From positions 1-64,000 of the forward strand of contig MAAO01000007.1 of NCBI GenBank assembly GCA_002163155.1: DNA of 64,000 nt. The letters are read 5' to 3'. This DNA comes from Halobacteriovorax marinus. Lineage in GTDB: Bacteria > Bdellovibrionota > Bacteriovoracia > Bacteriovoracales > Bacteriovoracaceae. Positions 15,341-25,342 of this stretch are shown here, piece by piece. The notes under the pieces are model-generated. The model searched no databases. It was not told where the DNA came from and saw only the letters and a list, made by a program, of their open reading frames with translations. A program made the translations under genes and the position numbers. The stretch's first letter is position 1; each line of letters begins with the position of its first letter.

Positions 15341-17017
15341 CTACTCCCAAATAATGAACTCTTTTCTTTGATACCAGTCTTTCTCGAAGGAGCTGTAACT
15401 CTTTTCAACCTGATGTCTTTTCACTTTCATGGTGGGAGTCAGTAGGTTATTTTCAATTGACCAAATATCTTTGGCCACTACAGAAAATTGTAGCTTTTCG
15501 TGGTTATGAAGCTCCTCGTTGAGCTCTTTCATTTTTTGGGAGAGCTTTTGTTGAATTTCATCTCTTCCCAAACTCTTGTTGCTTAGCTTTTCACGAATAT
15601 CTTCTGACAAAACAACTACAGCGTAGGGTTGAGGAAATCCACTACCAGATACGCAAGCTTGTTCAGCTAAATTGGTGACAAGAATCTTATTTTCAATAGG
15701 AGCGGGAGCAATATATTTTCCCTTTGAAGTTTTAAATAATTCCTTTACTCGGCCAGTAAGCTTGAGTCTACCTTGTTCATCGATTTCACCGCGGTCTCCA
15801 GTTTTGATAAATCCATCTTCGGTGAAAAGATCTTTTGTTAGTTCTGGGTCCTTGAAATAGCCTATGGTATTGCCAGGACTTTTAACTAGGACTTCATTGT
15901 CTTCACTAAGTCTGTGTTCAACTCCGGGATAAGTATTGCCGACGTAACCGATGCGAGTTTGCCCGGGCATGGAAGCGTGTGAGCAGCAGAAGTTTTCACT
16001 CATGCCATAACCTTCCAAAAGTTCTAGTCCTAGGTTTTTATACCATTCGATAAGTTGCGGAGGAATTGGAGCCGATCCAGTACCGGCGAAGCGCACATGT
16101 TGCAGACCTAATTTTCCAAGAACTTTCTTCTTAACGATTCCGCCTATTATAGGAATGCTGGTTAGAAACTTTAATTTCTTCTCTGGCATCTTGGCGGATA
16201 CACCTTGTTGAAACTTTAACCACAACCGTGGAACTGAGACAAATAATGTTGGTTTCGCTCGCTGTAGATCTTGAATAAAAGTATCCAAGCTTTCAGCAAA
16301 GAAAATCTGACAACCACTATAGAAGGAATGAGTCTCAACCACCCAACGCTCCATAACGTGAGAGAGGGGAAGGTAGGATAACATTCTGTCGACATCACTG
16401 GTTTTAAGTACTTTCGCAATACATTCTGCACTGCTACCCATTGCTTTGAAAGTTATCATGACTCCTTTAGGAGTTCCGGTACTACCAGAGGTATAGACTA
16501 TGGTGGCCAGCTCTTCGCCTTGGTAAGTGGGACTGTCACTGATGGGCGCTAGGCCTTGAGTAACTTTCTCCCAAGTAGGAAGTCCGTGTCCTATTGGTGC
16601 GAGAGGTAAAGCAACCACGGGAAGATCGGCAGGGACGCCTGCTTTCATGTCATCCCAGGTATCAAGTTTTCCTACAAAGAGAAATTTAGCCTCTGAGTGT
16701 TCTAAGATTTGTTGAACACATTCAGCTGTTAAAGTTGGGTAGAGGGGAACACTTATGTGACCTGCCATCCAAATTGCGAGATCACTTATAATCCAGTGCG
16801 CGCAGTTCTTAGAGATGGTCGCTATATTACTTTTCACAGGATAGTCGAGGCTACGTAGGTAGCTGGCCATAACTCTGGCTTCTCTTATAACTTCTTGCCA
16901 GGTGTACTCTGTGACTAATCCGTTTCCAGTAGGTTGAGTGAAGTAAGTCTTATTAGGGGTGTTCTTTTCTCTCCAGTAAACATTTTCCAGAGGTAAGTTC
17001 GTTTCACAAGTGTTCAT
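15341..17017 (-). CDS. Long-chain acyl-CoA synthetase (AMP-forming)
   Basis: 558 residues. It activates fatty acids to acyl-CoA through an acyl-AMP. ANL-superfamily marks in order: TIVYTSGSTGTPKGV (P-loop), SYLPLSHVMERW, LLEGYGMSEN, and KTGDRGEIDEQGRLKLTGRVKELFKTSKGKYIAPAPIE (C-terminal hinge and catalytic-lysine region). Start ATG 17017 has GGGAG seven bases upstream; the in-frame ORF extends to 17191, but that extension is hydrophobic/aromatic and lacks a site. A 21-bp inverted repeat lies 43 bases upstream. Stand-alone gene. Confidence 0.92.
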   Translation of the reverse strand: MNTCETNLPLENVYWREKNTPNKTYFTQPTGNGLVTEYTWQEVIREARVMASYLRSLDYPVKSNIATISKNCAHWIISDLAIWMAGHISVPLYPTLTAECVQQILEHSEAKFLFVGKLDTWDDMKAGVPADLPVVALPLAPIGHGLPTWEKVTQGLAPISDSPTYQGEELATIVYTSGSTGTPKGVMITFKAMGSSAECIAKVLKTSDVDRMLSYLPLSHVMERWVVETHSFYSGCQIFFAESLDTFIQDLQRAKPTLFVSVPRLWLKFQQGVSAKMPEKKLKFLTSIPIIGGIVKKKVLGKLGLQHVRFAGTGSAPIPPQLIEWYKNLGLELLEGYGMSENFCCSHASMPGQTRIGYVGNTYPGVEHRLSEDNEVLVKSPGNTIGYFKDPELTKDLFTEDGFIKTGDRGEIDEQGRLKLTGRVKELFKTSKGKYIAPAPIENKILVTNLAEQACVSGSGFPQPYAVVVLSEDIREKLSNKSLGRDEIQQKLSQKMKELNEELHNHEKLQFSVVAKDIWSIENNLLTPTMKVKRHQVEKSYSSFEKDWYQRKEFIIWE

Positions 17018-17059
17018 GATTTTCTCCCAAATTAATATAGTGATGTCAGTATATTTAAA

Positions 17060-17080
17060 TTCATACCAATTGGGTATGAA
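17060..17080. promoter_or_regulatory. 21-bp inverted repeat upstream of acyl-CoA synthetase
   Basis: TTCATACC (17060-17067), spacer AATTG, GGTATGAA (17073-17080). Perfect 8-bp arms placed where the synthetase promoter should be. The form suits a TetR/FadR-type dimer; no such regulator gene is in the window. Confidence 0.5.
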
Positions 17081-17266
17081 GAACAAATTGTAAACTTGAG
17101 TAAATATTCTAAGAAAAATTCCATATGTAATTTTTAATGCTCTTAAAAAAATACGTAGAAATTCCTTACCATTTGTGCGGAGCGCACGCAAAGTTGCCTC
17201 CTATCTGCGCTTTTAAAATAAGCATAAAATACCAGTAATATTGTTTAAAATTTGGAGCAACACTGT

Positions 17267-20200
17267 ATGAAGTATTTGATTAATTACTTAATTGTTTTTG
17301 TGAGTTTATTCTTTTCAAGCCACTCACTCTCTCAACAATCAACACCGAAGCTTGATGATTTAATTCCAACGACTTCTCAATTTTCTATCTTTAAGAATTT
17401 TAAAGTAAGTACCCATATAAGTGGGGATCATCAATTAGTCGTTACAGGAACACTTAATGATAAGCATGTAACGATCACTCGCTCTTTAGATAATAAGAAT
17501 GACTTTTCAGTGAATGCTGATGGGATGTCGCTTTCCGACTTCATTCCAGCGGCGACATCATTAAAGATACTTAATAATTTTAAATTTTTAAAATTTCACT
17601 ACGGCAGTGGATCAGGGTTTGTTAGTGGTCTGATTAATAGTGCTGCAATTACCATCAGCTATAAAGTAGGTGAGAGTAAAGAGTTCTCCATTGAAAGTAC
17701 TGGAGTAAAACTAAAGGACTTTATTCCTGAGGTTTCACAATTTTCACAATTTAATAGGATCTCTCTTAATAAAATTGATGTGAATTCCAAACAATTTGAA
17801 GTTGCTGGAAAACTTAATGGTATTGCGATTTCATTTATCAAGCAAAGAGATGGCACTAAGAACTTCTCTGTTACTAGTACAGGGTTAAAATTAACTGACT
17901 TTGTCACACAAGCAAGCTCGATTCCCTTCTTTTATAACTTCAAACTCTCTAAGCTCAATATTGTTAGCACAAATGTTGAAATAGCAGGAAGTCTAAATTC
18001 AAAAGCTCTTGCTGTGAACTTTGATTTGGCCAAGAAGGCGACTTTTGAAGCCTCAGGAGAAGGATTAAAATTAAAGGATATTGTCTCGCAGGCTTCGAAT
18101 ATCAAGGCCTTTGATAAATTTGAATTTGATAAAGTCTCCATTACCGATGCTCAATTTGAAATAGATGGAAAAGTTAATGGTAAGGTTGTGACATTTGTTA
18201 GTGATAGGAAAATTGCCAACAAGTTTACTGTTACGGGAGAGGCGCTTGGTATTAACGACTTTATTGCTGATGCTTCAAAGATTCCAGCCTTAAGCAAATT
18301 CAAATTTGAATCATTTTCTTATGATAATAGAGAGACCATTGTTATAGGACTTATCAACAATAAGAAAATGGAAGTTGATTATAATTTAAATCAACCGAAG
18401 AACTTTACTTTAAAAACTGCAGGAGTGAAGTTAAGCGATTTTATTCCCAATGTCGCTAGTATTAGTATTCTTAATAAATTTGCCCTAACTGAAGTAGCAG
18501 TTACTGATGACAAATTTGAAATTGATGGAGAAATTAATAATAAGGCGGTTTCTATAATTAGAAATCGTAAAGTTGCCAATAGCTTCTCAGTTACTGGTGC
18601 AAGCTTGAAGCTTTCTGATTTTATAGCGTCCTCTGCTAACGTATCTTTTTTAAATCGTTTTGCTTTTTCAAATTTCACTTACCTTGATAAGGAAATAAAG
18701 GTCGCGGGAAGTATTCAAGGTAAAAATATTGAAATTGATTTTACAAGTGGATTAGATAAATCTTTTAAAATTTCAGGTGAAGGGCTAAAAATCACAGACA
18801 TTGTTCCTGAAGCTGCGAGTTTAAAAGTATTCAATAGTTTTGCCCTTGATCAAGTGATCGTGAATAAAGATAAGTATGAGATTGATGGAACAATCTCTGG
18901 AAAAAAAGTTTCTCTAACCAAACTTAGAGCAGGGGATAAGAATCTTACAATTACAGCTGCAGAGCTAACGGTTGGAGATATCTTTGTAAGTACTCATTCG
19001 ACTCCAGGGCTAAATATTTTAGCCGTTGATAAAATTGAAATAGCTAAGGGGATTATAGAGGTTGAAGTTGAATTAAATGGTGAAAAAATTGATATCGTTT
19101 CTAACTTTAGAAAAGGCGACCAGAATAATTATCTGGCAATCTTCTTTGAAAAACTTGCTGCTTCAACATTCATTCCAGCGGCTGAAGATCACGCCATTGA
19201 TAGTCTACAGTTAAATAAGGCCTTATTTATTATTCAACCAAGTGGAGCGAAGCTAACTAAAATTACAGCAGCTGATCTTCCTGGTGATTTAAAAACACTT
19301 TCTGGTTTAACTGGAACCATGACTTTAAAGGAAGGGGTTAACTTCTCTGGGCATTTAGATGTGAAAAGCTCTGGAGCATTTGCCAATACTTTTAAGGCGC
19401 TAGGAATTGCTGGAGAATCATTTCCACTAAGCGGAACTCTTGGTCGTAATTCATTTAAGGGATTGTCTACTAAAGGTAAGGATGCCGCAAAAGAATTAAA
19501 TGGTGGAGATAAATCAGAACTCTTAAAGAATTTATCACTTTCTATTACTTTACCTGTACCGACACTTCCTGGGCTTGGGAAAATGGTCAAGGTCTCAGAT
19601 GGTGTGAAACTTAGCATAAATGGAAATGCTGACAGTAGTTCTGGAGCTTGGGGGAAATTGCCAAAAGCTTTACAGGCCAGTCGTCCAAAAGGGGAGCTTG
19701 ATATATCTGTAAGCTTTGACATCGTGATTAATGGTTCTGGTATGAAAAAAACCTTAAGTGCATTAGTTGATGTAAATAAGGGAGAAGCTTCTGAGATTGA
19801 TCTAATCGCTATTAGTAATGGTGATTGGGTAAGGCCCTTTGGAATTCCAGATCTTACACTAGAGAAAGGTGGATTCCTTATTAAATTAATTAAGGCCAAA
19901 GGCTCTAGCAGTAAAGAGATTGGTTTCTTTGCCACTGCTGATATTGGAAAAGAAGAGGATGTCTCTGTTATTGCCGATATGAAGCAGGTTAATGGAAAAA
20001 TTTCACTAAACTTCTTTGAACTAGATGGAAAATTCTCCTTAAATGATTTTGCAGGAGGAAAAGCAATTCCTCATGCTGATAAATTTGAATTAGATGAGAT
20101 AAAAATATCTAAAGAAGGTATAGAGGCGATTACGGAGTTAAGTGGTAATAAAGTAAATGCCTTTTTATTTGAACAAGGAAAGGGAAATTTTATCTTTGCC

Positions 20201-23200
20201 GTAGAACAAGATAATTTTAAAATTACCGAATTAATACCGGCTGCTAAGAAGGTTGAACCTCTAAAAGATTTCACTCTTAAAAAAGCAGCACTTATTGTTT
20301 CAAAAGATGGATTTGTTGGTAATCAAGCGACTATGGGCTCGATAGCAAAGGATATGTTTAAAGATATTTTTGGTAGCGCTAAAGGGAATATTAAAATTCC
20401 AGGTGGTATTGGAATACTTGCTGATTTTGATGTGAAGTCCCTTGGCGTCATAGGAAAGGGTCTAAGTAAAATTGGTGTTCATGATGATGCAATCATCATA
20501 GGTGATATTAGTGGTGTCTTTGGTGGAACTCCGGGAATTCAACTGTCATTTATGATGGATCAAGAAGGAGATGCACACGGACTACCTAACAAGGTCGTCT
20601 CTTACAAAAAAGGTGTAACTCCTAGCTTCTTTGTTCAATGGAGCGGGGAAGAGTTAGATGTTGGTTTAAAAATCGCAACTCATGTTAAGGCCGGTAAAGA
20701 AACGCTGGAGCTTGCAACTTCAATTGAACTTGATTTTACTGAAGAAGGTTTAGGTATAAAACTTTTTGGTGAAATGGATGGCGTTTGGCATAACCCTTTT
20801 GGAATACACGGAATATCTCTGGCCGATTTAAAAATGGACATGGGGATTAATGATGTAGGGGAAGTTGAAATTGGTTTTGCTGGTGATGAGCAATTTGGTG
20901 ATTGTACAAATAAAAATAGTGAAGCTTGTGTTGATATAAATATGGCGGTGGAGCTTAAGATCTCCCTTGAAGATGCTCTACCGGATGGAATCGCTTTTAG
21001 AGGTTCGATTAACCACTTAGGGATTCCTGCCATTATTGATATTGCAGAAACTCTCATGGGAATTAAACCTGGCAAATTAAATATTAAAGTTCCTTTCTTT
21101 GCCATTAAAGATGCGATGCTTGCCTTCGCGACTCCTGGAGCAACTGATCCACAACTCGGTTTAGTCAGTGAAGGTTTCGCTTTTGGTGGAACATTTCTTT
21201 TCATGGATAAAGAGTTAGGTAAAGTCTCAGGTTCTGGTTCTCCAACAAGTGGAGTTACCTTTAAAGGTGAAATAGAGGATATTGATTTAAAAGTACTAGA
21301 ATTTAAAAAGAACTTTGTTGATATTGCTATTGGACCTAAGCCTAAATTTATTATCGAATCAAAAATTCGCCTCTTAGGTTCTGAGCAAGATGTAAAGTTA
21401 GATATTGAACCTCCTCATTTTGAATTTGATATTACTGAGAAAATGGGACACTTCGGAACAGCTGATCTTAGAGTGCGTTTAGAAGGTTTCGACTTAATGA
21501 AAGGGAAGTTTGATTCTAATGCCGACATTGCCATTGTTGGTGAATTTAAGTCAGACCTTGTTCCTTGGATGGAAAAAGAAATAACTAAAGGGATAGAAGA
21601 GCTAAGAAAATCTGCCAACGCAAAGTTGGAATCAGATATTAGGGCCCTTGATAGTGCGCAAAAGAAAGTAGATCACATAAATGATAAAATTAGAAAAATT
21701 AAAGCACAAGATGATAAAGCTAAGGCACGTGCCGAGGCAAAAATCGATGGTGCCAAAAGAAGAGTTGAATCACTTAAAAGAGATTACGACCATGATATGC
21801 ACGAAGCAAAACATTGTGGACATTGGTATAGTCATTGGGCCTGTTCTCCTTATTGGGCCATCCGTGGTGGTGCAACGTGGATCGTTTATGAAGTTGCTGA
21901 AGGTGTGCTAGATATTGCTAAAGTGGCGGTGGCAGTTGCCTTTGATTTAGATCCTCGTATCGTTGGACTGGTTGCTCTTAGAGATGTTGAGACTGTGGGT
22001 CTTGCTATTGCTAAGGGAGTTTTAGAAGTCTCTGAACTTGCTGAAAATTTTGTTTTAAAAGGTCTGGAGGCGATACTAAAAGCAGTTCTTGAACATCTAC
22101 CGTTTGAACTCGATCAAGCGATTATTATTGGTGATTTAAAAGATATGATTCAAAAAGATGATCCTCTGATCTTAGATTTAAAATTCAAGATGTTTGGGGT
22201 CAAAATGAGAGAATACTTTGCAGTGAAGCTAAAAGATCCTGTTTATGATGCTATCTCATTTGCCTTACTTCCGGCCATTGCTCTTGATAAGTTAACAGAA
22301 GTGGCCCTTAGTAAAATATCTCCAGCAATTGGACGTTGGGTTCATGCTCATATCGGAGAGAAGTTAGCACAAGCTGAGGCCAACGTTAAAAAGGATGTTA
22401 TGGCCGAAGAGAAAAAATACAAGAAAGTTCTCGATTCATTTGAAAACGGAAATAAGAAATACAAGAAGGCCTTTGTGGATCAAGGTAAGGCCCACGCAAA
22501 AATTGTTGCACAGTATTCTATTTCTGATTTAATGGCTCCAAGTTTAAAATACAAGAGTACATATTTAGCAGTAGGGCATTCAAAGCTCTGTCTTGGTGTT
22601 CAAAAAACAGGTGTAAACGTTGTTCAAGAAGACTGTAAGGATATAGCTGCAGAAAGATGGCATACTGCTGATCTAAAAGATGGATATGTACAACTGCGAA
22701 CAAAAGGTCTTTGTTTGAAAGCAAAAACTAAAGATAATAAGCAAGGTCAACCATTGCAATTAGCAGTTTGTAATAAGAAAGATCTCCATGAGCAATGGAA
22801 GATCATTTCAACAGACGGTTTCTTCGATAAAATAGTAAACCGCTACTCCCAAAAGTGTCTTCACTTTAATACAGAGAACGCGAATCCAAATACCGCTTAC
22901 GCCGTTTGGACATCATGTATGGGTGCTGATAGTCAGACTTTTCGTGCCATTCCTGATGCTGAAAAACCAACTTGGCATGGTATTAACTCAAAGCTAGCGG
23001 ATGAATCAGGTTATTGTTTAGCAATAAAGAGAGAGAAGAGGGCTCGTCTCTCAAAGAAAAAGAAATCTATTCTCCTGTATTCAAAACTATGTAGTAAAAC
23101 AAATGAACGTTATAACTTTATGGAAGAGGTTAACGGAGACATGAAGCTTGTTCATGCCAATCATGGTGGTTGTGTTTATCCTGTTAAGAACTCTAATAAA

Positions 23201-23416
23201 GTTGCCATCCGTGCCTGTGACCGTGGTAAAGATATGTTCTGGAGAAACTACGCTAGTGGTGGAAATTTCATTACAATGCATAACCCATACACGAATAAAT
23301 GTTTAACATTACCAACTCGTGATAAAGGTTCAAAAAGATATAAATTAGCTAAATTGGTGAATTGTTCGCAGCTTAAAAATGCTGGCAAGACAGGTCACTT
23401 AGATTTTATTAAATAA
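17267..23416 (+). CDS. Giant secreted repeat protein with ricin-type lectin domains
   Basis: 2049 residues, the largest product here. Signal peptide 1-22 (YLIVFVSLFFSSHSLS). About 28-640: ten tandem units of roughly 60 residues, each opening with [LI]xDFIP or [LI]xDIV and ending in a beta-rich FSVTGxGLK-like strand. About 640-1430: long beta-rich region with a partial repeat near 930-1000. About 1434-1510: charged coiled coil. About 1520-1740: hydrophobic/amphipathic helices. About 1755-2049: two beta-trefoil lectin-like regions with spaced cysteines and RW/QW motifs (EQWKI). Such lectins bind sugars, so cell-surface attachment is a fair guess. TTG 17252 lies in frame, but ATG 17267 has GGAG upstream and the better signal. 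The stop is nine bases from the secretin-lipoprotein gene, forming an operon. Confidence 0.85.
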   Translation: MKYLINYLIVFVSLFFSSHSLSQQSTPKLDDLIPTTSQFSIFKNFKVSTHISGDHQLVVTGTLNDKHVTITRSLDNKNDFSVNADGMSLSDFIPAATSLKILNNFKFLKFHYGSGSGFVSGLINSAAITISYKVGESKEFSIESTGVKLKDFIPEVSQFSQFNRISLNKIDVNSKQFEVAGKLNGIAISFIKQRDGTKNFSVTSTGLKLTDFVTQASSIPFFYNFKLSKLNIVSTNVEIAGSLNSKALAVNFDLAKKATFEASGEGLKLKDIVSQASNIKAFDKFEFDKVSITDAQFEIDGKVNGKVVTFVSDRKIANKFTVTGEALGINDFIADASKIPALSKFKFESFSYDNRETIVIGLINNKKMEVDYNLNQPKNFTLKTAGVKLSDFIPNVASISILNKFALTEVAVTDDKFEIDGEINNKAVSIIRNRKVANSFSVTGASLKLSDFIASSANVSFLNRFAFSNFTYLDKEIKVAGSIQGKNIEIDFTSGLDKSFKISGEGLKITDIVPEAASLKVFNSFALDQVIVNKDKYEIDGTISGKKVSLTKLRAGDKNLTITAAELTVGDIFVSTHSTPGLNILAVDKIEIAKGIIEVEVELNGEKIDIVSNFRKGDQNNYLAIFFEKLAASTFIPAAEDHAIDSLQLNKALFIIQPSGAKLTKITAADLPGDLKTLSGLTGTMTLKEGVNFSGHLDVKSSGAFANTFKALGIAGESFPLSGTLGRNSFKGLSTKGKDAAKELNGGDKSELLKNLSLSITLPVPTLPGLGKMVKVSDGVKLSINGNADSSSGAWGKLPKALQASRPKGELDISVSFDIVINGSGMKKTLSALVDVNKGEASEIDLIAISNGDWVRPFGIPDLTLEKGGFLIKLIKAKGSSSKEIGFFATADIGKEEDVSVIADMKQVNGKISLNFFELDGKFSLNDFAGGKAIPHADKFELDEIKISKEGIEAITELSGNKVNAFLFEQGKGNFIFAVEQDNFKITELIPAAKKVEPLKDFTLKKAALIVSKDGFVGNQATMGSIAKDMFKDIFGSAKGNIKIPGGIGILADFDVKSLGVIGKGLSKIGVHDDAIIIGDISGVFGGTPGIQLSFMMDQEGDAHGLPNKVVSYKKGVTPSFFVQWSGEELDVGLKIATHVKAGKETLELATSIELDFTEEGLGIKLFGEMDGVWHNPFGIHGISLADLKMDMGINDVGEVEIGFAGDEQFGDCTNKNSEACVDINMAVELKISLEDALPDGIAFRGSINHLGIPAIIDIAETLMGIKPGKLNIKVPFFAIKDAMLAFATPGATDPQLGLVSEGFAFGGTFLFMDKELGKVSGSGSPTSGVTFKGEIEDIDLKVLEFKKNFVDIAIGPKPKFIIESKIRLLGSEQDVKLDIEPPHFEFDITEKMGHFGTADLRVRLEGFDLMKGKFDSNADIAIVGEFKSDLVPWMEKEITKGIEELRKSANAKLESDIRALDSAQKKVDHINDKIRKIKAQDDKAKARAEAKIDGAKRRVESLKRDYDHDMHEAKHCGHWYSHWACSPYWAIRGGATWIVYEVAEGVLDIAKVAVAVAFDLDPRIVGLVALRDVETVGLAIAKGVLEVSELAENFVLKGLEAILKAVLEHLPFELDQAIIIGDLKDMIQKDDPLILDLKFKMFGVKMREYFAVKLKDPVYDAISFALLPAIALDKLTEVALSKISPAIGRWVHAHIGEKLAQAEANVKKDVMAEEKKYKKVLDSFENGNKKYKKAFVDQGKAHAKIVAQYSISDLMAPSLKYKSTYLAVGHSKLCLGVQKTGVNVVQEDCKDIAAERWHTADLKDGYVQLRTKGLCLKAKTKDNKQGQPLQLAVCNKKDLHEQWKIISTDGFFDKIVNRYSQKCLHFNTENANPNTAYAVWTSCMGADSQTFRAIPDAEKPTWHGINSKLADESGYCLAIKREKRARLSKKKKSILLYSKLCSKTNERYNFMEEVNGDMKLVHANHGGCVYPVKNSNKVAIRACDRGKDMFWRNYASGGNFITMHNPYTNKCLTLPTRDKGSKRYKLAKLVNCSQLKNAGKTGHLDFIK
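17348..19180 (+). repeat. Ten ~60-residue protein repeats within the giant gene
   Basis: Units begin with LDDLIP, LSDFIP, LKDFIP, LTDFVT, LKDIVS, INDFIA, LSDFIP, LSDFIA, ITDIVP and VGDIFV, about 180 bases apart. Even and odd units differ: odd units carry a FEIDG-type strand and even units a GLIN- or GSLN-type strand, so the real building block may be a ~120-residue pair. DNA identity between units is low, indicating old duplication. Confidence 0.75.
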
Positions 23417-23425
23417 GGAAGTTTA

Positions 23426-25321
23426 ATGAAAAGTTTAAAACGTAGAAGTTATCTCTCAACATTATTAGTGTTGTTACTCTTATTAGGAAGTTGTTCTACT
23501 TTCACAGGCAGCTCTAAAATTGAGATTCACCCAACAGTTTCAAAAAATGTAGTGGAGATGCTAGAAAATATCTCGGTCAATACGGATGTTAAGGCCAGTG
23601 TAAAGCAGGGTATACAATATATCGCTGAGAATAACTATAAGGACGCTTCTAAATCATTTGGCGAGGCCTTACGATTAGATCCCATTAATGGTCATCTACA
23701 TTTTTTAAATGGTCTTAGTTATCATCTCATGTCACTTAATGGTGATTCTACTAAACTAGAGTTAGCTGAGTCGGGATATAAACTAGCAATCCGTTATGAT
23801 GCTTCAAACCACTGGGCGGCGCTTTATCTTGGAAATATTTACTTTTCAAAACGTCGATACCTAGATGCTCAAAATCAATTCTCTTACGGACTTCTTTACG
23901 CTCCTGAAAATCAGGAACTTCTAAAAGCTTTAAGTGTCGCTTCTTACTATGCTAAAAATATAGAATTAAGCTCTTGGGCAGCAGAAAAGGCATTGAATGA
24001 TAAACCAAAAGATTTATCAAACCTAAGGAATTCTCTTTTTACTAGGGCCGCTGGTGGAGAAAAACGAGATGAGAATAAATCCTTAATTGAATACAAGAAA
24101 TTAATTGAGTCCAAGAAGAATAAACAACCTATTGAAAACTTAGCTTATAAGTCACTTTTAAATCGTGTCAATCAATGGGATCGTTTTCATTATGGAGCAA
24201 AGACAGCACAAAATGGTGAAGCCAGTGTGTTTGGATCATCTTCTCGTGCAGAGGGGACACCACTTAATCTAGATGACTCAGCGAAATCGACAAAAAGTGT
24301 GAACAAGTATAATTCATACTTAAGTTCTTCCAAGAAAAAGAAGAAAAGAAAAGGTCGTCGTAAGAAGAAATTAAACCTTCCAAAAATGACTCTTGTTGAT
24401 GTTGTGATCATTAGAACAGAGGAGAGTCGTACAGAAAATAAAGGGATAAATATTCTTTCTGGACTACAGGCAACTCTAACTGGAACAATGTTTGGTTATA
24501 ATTCTGCAGCGACGGCGGGAACAAAAGATACCACGATTGCTCCAACTCTAACGTTAGCAGGATTGAAATATAATTTTAATATCTTTAATGATGGTTCAAA
24601 TAAAGCAGAAATTCTCGCTCGTCCATCGCTACTCGCAGTAGAAGGCGAGACTTCAGATTTTTCTTCTGGTGCAACTTTACATGTTCAGTTATCAAGTTCG
24701 AATGTTGATGGATCGATGGTGGATGTTCCTGTTGGAATTAACTTAAACGTGACTCCAACTTTCTATGATGATGAAACTGTTAAAATCGATGTTTCGGCTA
24801 AGAGAACATTTCTTGAGAACAATTCTGAGAAAGTTGGGTTTACGGCATTTACGCAAACATCATTAACATCTGTAAAGGCCACGGCAGTATTAAGGTTTGG
24901 TGAGACTCTTATTCTTTCTGGATTATCTGAAAATGAAAATGAATCGTCAGAAGACGGAGTTCCTTTCTTACAGAATATACCAATCATCCAATATCTCTTC
25001 TCTAATAAGCAGAAGTTAAAAACAAAGAAGAATGTTTTGATTTTGCTTACGCCTCATAAGGCGCGTTATGCAGATCGCAATATGGGATCATCACAATTAC
25101 GTAATAAACTCCTTAAGAAGGATGAAAAGAACAAGTTCGTTTTTGAATTACAGGCCAAGGAAAATATCGCTAGAAATAATATTGATGCAGCTCTATTGAA
25201 TCTTGAGAGCAATCTTTACTTTCGTGAATTCAGATCAGGGGATTTACACTTAGACGATTGGCATAATGACTCAACGTTTACTGGTGCACTCTTGCGCTCA
25301 ATGAGCTTTTTGTATTATTAG
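23426..25321 (+). CDS. TPR lipoprotein with C-terminal secretin domain
   Basis: 631 residues. Lipoprotein signal with lipobox LLGSC (Cys23). About 55-190: tetratricopeptide repeats (YIAENNYKDASKSFGEALRLDPINGHLHFLNG and following). About 290-315: very basic linker (KKKKKRKGRRKKK). About 318-555: secretin core with the signature GVPFLQNIPIIQYLFSNKQ followed by a KNVLILLTPH strand as in GspD/PilQ/CpaC. The usual N0/N1 periplasmic domains are missing, replaced by TPRs. It should form or join an outer-membrane channel. It is co-transcribed with the giant lectin protein (nine-base gap, AAGGAAG ribosome site), so it may export or anchor it. Confidence 0.85.
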   Translation: MKSLKRRSYLSTLLVLLLLLGSCSTFTGSSKIEIHPTVSKNVVEMLENISVNTDVKASVKQGIQYIAENNYKDASKSFGEALRLDPINGHLHFLNGLSYHLMSLNGDSTKLELAESGYKLAIRYDASNHWAALYLGNIYFSKRRYLDAQNQFSYGLLYAPENQELLKALSVASYYAKNIELSSWAAEKALNDKPKDLSNLRNSLFTRAAGGEKRDENKSLIEYKKLIESKKNKQPIENLAYKSLLNRVNQWDRFHYGAKTAQNGEASVFGSSSRAEGTPLNLDDSAKSTKSVNKYNSYLSSSKKKKKRKGRRKKKLNLPKMTLVDVVIIRTEESRTENKGINILSGLQATLTGTMFGYNSAATAGTKDTTIAPTLTLAGLKYNFNIFNDGSNKAEILARPSLLAVEGETSDFSSGATLHVQLSSSNVDGSMVDVPVGINLNVTPTFYDDETVKIDVSAKRTFLENNSEKVGFTAFTQTSLTSVKATAVLRFGETLILSGLSENENESSEDGVPFLQNIPIIQYLFSNKQKLKTKKNVLILLTPHKARYADRNMGSSQLRNKLLKKDEKNKFVFELQAKENIARNNIDAALLNLESNLYFREFRSGDLHLDDWHNDSTFTGALLRSMSFLYY

Positions 25322-25342
25322 TAAAAATAGGTAATTTAACGG

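Noticed and set aside
19234-19935. 233-codon minus-strand ORF inside the giant gene
   Set aside because: Pure antisense of a well-supported coding region; serine/proline-rich product is typical of a reversed reading frame. The same holds for 20680-21204.
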